From positions 1-6,219 of the forward strand of contig JAJYDH010000388.1 of assembly GCA_021777685.1 (NCBI GenBank): 6,219 bases of DNA, read 5' to 3'. Numbering within the stretch: position 1 is the stretch's first letter; the number at the start of each line of letters is the position of its first letter. Of the stretch, positions 5,941 through 6,219 are shown piece after piece. The translations under genes were made by a program, and so were the position numbers. The notes below the pieces were generated by a model. That model did not search any database. It was given only the letters and a program-made list of their open reading frames with translations, and was not told the DNA's origin. Source of the stretch: Planctomycetota bacterium (GTDB lineage: Bacteria; Planctomycetota; Planctomycetia; Isosphaerales; Isosphaeraceae).

Positions 5941-6219
5941 GTAGCCGTTCACGGGGTGGTGTCGTTGAGATCAAGCGGCTTTTCTGATTGGCTGGTCGCG
6001 TGGCAAGAGGGAGGGGATCGGTTGACCTCGATGATCGGCCTCGAAGCACGACGTCAGGTACTCCAGCACGTTGCGGCCTTGCTGCCGGCAGGTCGCCACC
6101 ACGCTCAAGGTCCGCTCCACGAATCGACTCCCGTGCTTGCTGTCGGGCCCACCGCTGATCCGTCGCCAGATCGCCGCGACTCGCAACGCTCGCTCCGCCG
6201 CGTTGTTCGTCGGCTCGAT
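5941..6219 (-). mobile_element. IS66-family element, one end (runs off the right edge)
   Basis: IS630 similarity stops after CLTS at 5940, and new sequence begins GTAGCCGTTCACGGGG at 5941. A terminus starting with GTA is usual for IS66 elements. The bases just before it, GACCAGCC (5933-5940), would be one copy of the expected 8-bp target duplication; the other copy lies outside the window. The transposase on the minus strand stops about 30 bases inside this end, as expected for the downstream end of the element. Confidence 0.75.
5971..6219 (-). CDS. IS66-family transposase, C-terminal part (partial)
   Basis: The minus-strand frame enters the window at 6219 and ends at TGA (5973-5971), giving 82 residues. 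It begins IEPTNNAAERALRVAAIWRR and continues ISGGPDSKHGSRFVERTL, VVATCRQQGRNVLEYLTSCFEA and IPSLLP. The segment PTNNxAER, holding the last acidic residue of the DDE triad, and the following arrangement are characteristic of IS66 TnpC-type transposases, especially those of planctomycetes. An internal ATG-like start is not relevant because the frame is open to the edge. No lesion is seen in the visible part, so this element may be younger than the IS630 copy it interrupts. Whether the rest is intact cannot be seen. Confidence 0.88.
   Translation of the reverse strand: MEPTNNAAERALRVAAIWRRISGGPDSKHGSRFVERTLSVVATCRQQGRNVLEYLTSCFEADHRGQPIPSLLPRDQPIRKAA

Noticed and set aside
1..6219. CRISPR array, toxin-antitoxin pair, or a complete new defence system
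   Set aside because: No regularly spaced repeats, paired small genes or intact nuclease/helicase genes are present. The only defence-related gene is a broken methyltransferase.

Overview
The window is GC-rich chromosomal DNA, probably from a planctomycete (Planctomycetota, perhaps the Isosphaeraceae/Gemmatales side). I infer this from the style of the integrase, the orotidine-phosphate decarboxylase and the IS630/IS66 transposases. No taxonomic marker in the window proves it. It shows the junction between an integrated mobile element and a core chromosomal segment, followed by a stack of nested, decaying insertion sequences.

Left part (1-1463): what looks like the last codons of a transposase run directly into the C-terminal part of a beta-class N6/N4 DNA methyltransferase. 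The methyltransferase has lost its N-terminal catalytic half (no DPPY motif) and has a nonsense codon 55 codons before its natural end, so it is a pseudogene. Middle (1508-3401): a near-consensus promoter drives a small HTH regulator and a tyrosine recombinase in one operon. The promoter is placed so that the HTH transcript should be leaderless. The integrase reading frame ends inside a tRNA-Pro(GGG) gene on the opposite strand (3355-3429). This is the usual layout of an element integrated at a tRNA 3' end. The other attachment site is not in the window. The tRNA has its own minus-strand promoter and an intrinsic terminator that lies inside the integrase ORF.

Right of the tRNA: pyrF (orotidine 5'-phosphate decarboxylase, pyrimidine synthesis) is intact and divergent from the tRNA. 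Its last codons are formed by the first copy of a 38-bp direct repeat.

From about 4746 onward there are mobile-element remnants. An IS630-family transposase gene is broken by a 151-bp MITE-like insertion (23-bp inverted repeats, exact 8-bp target duplication), by a -1 frame change at a run of eight A, and by an internal TAG. It is then cut off near its 3' end by an IS66-family element whose transposase C-terminus lies on the minus strand and runs off the window. I see no intact new defence or metabolic system. The most informative signals are the nested insertions, the tRNA/integrase junction with its repeated CCTGACAA motif, and the leaderless integrase operon.
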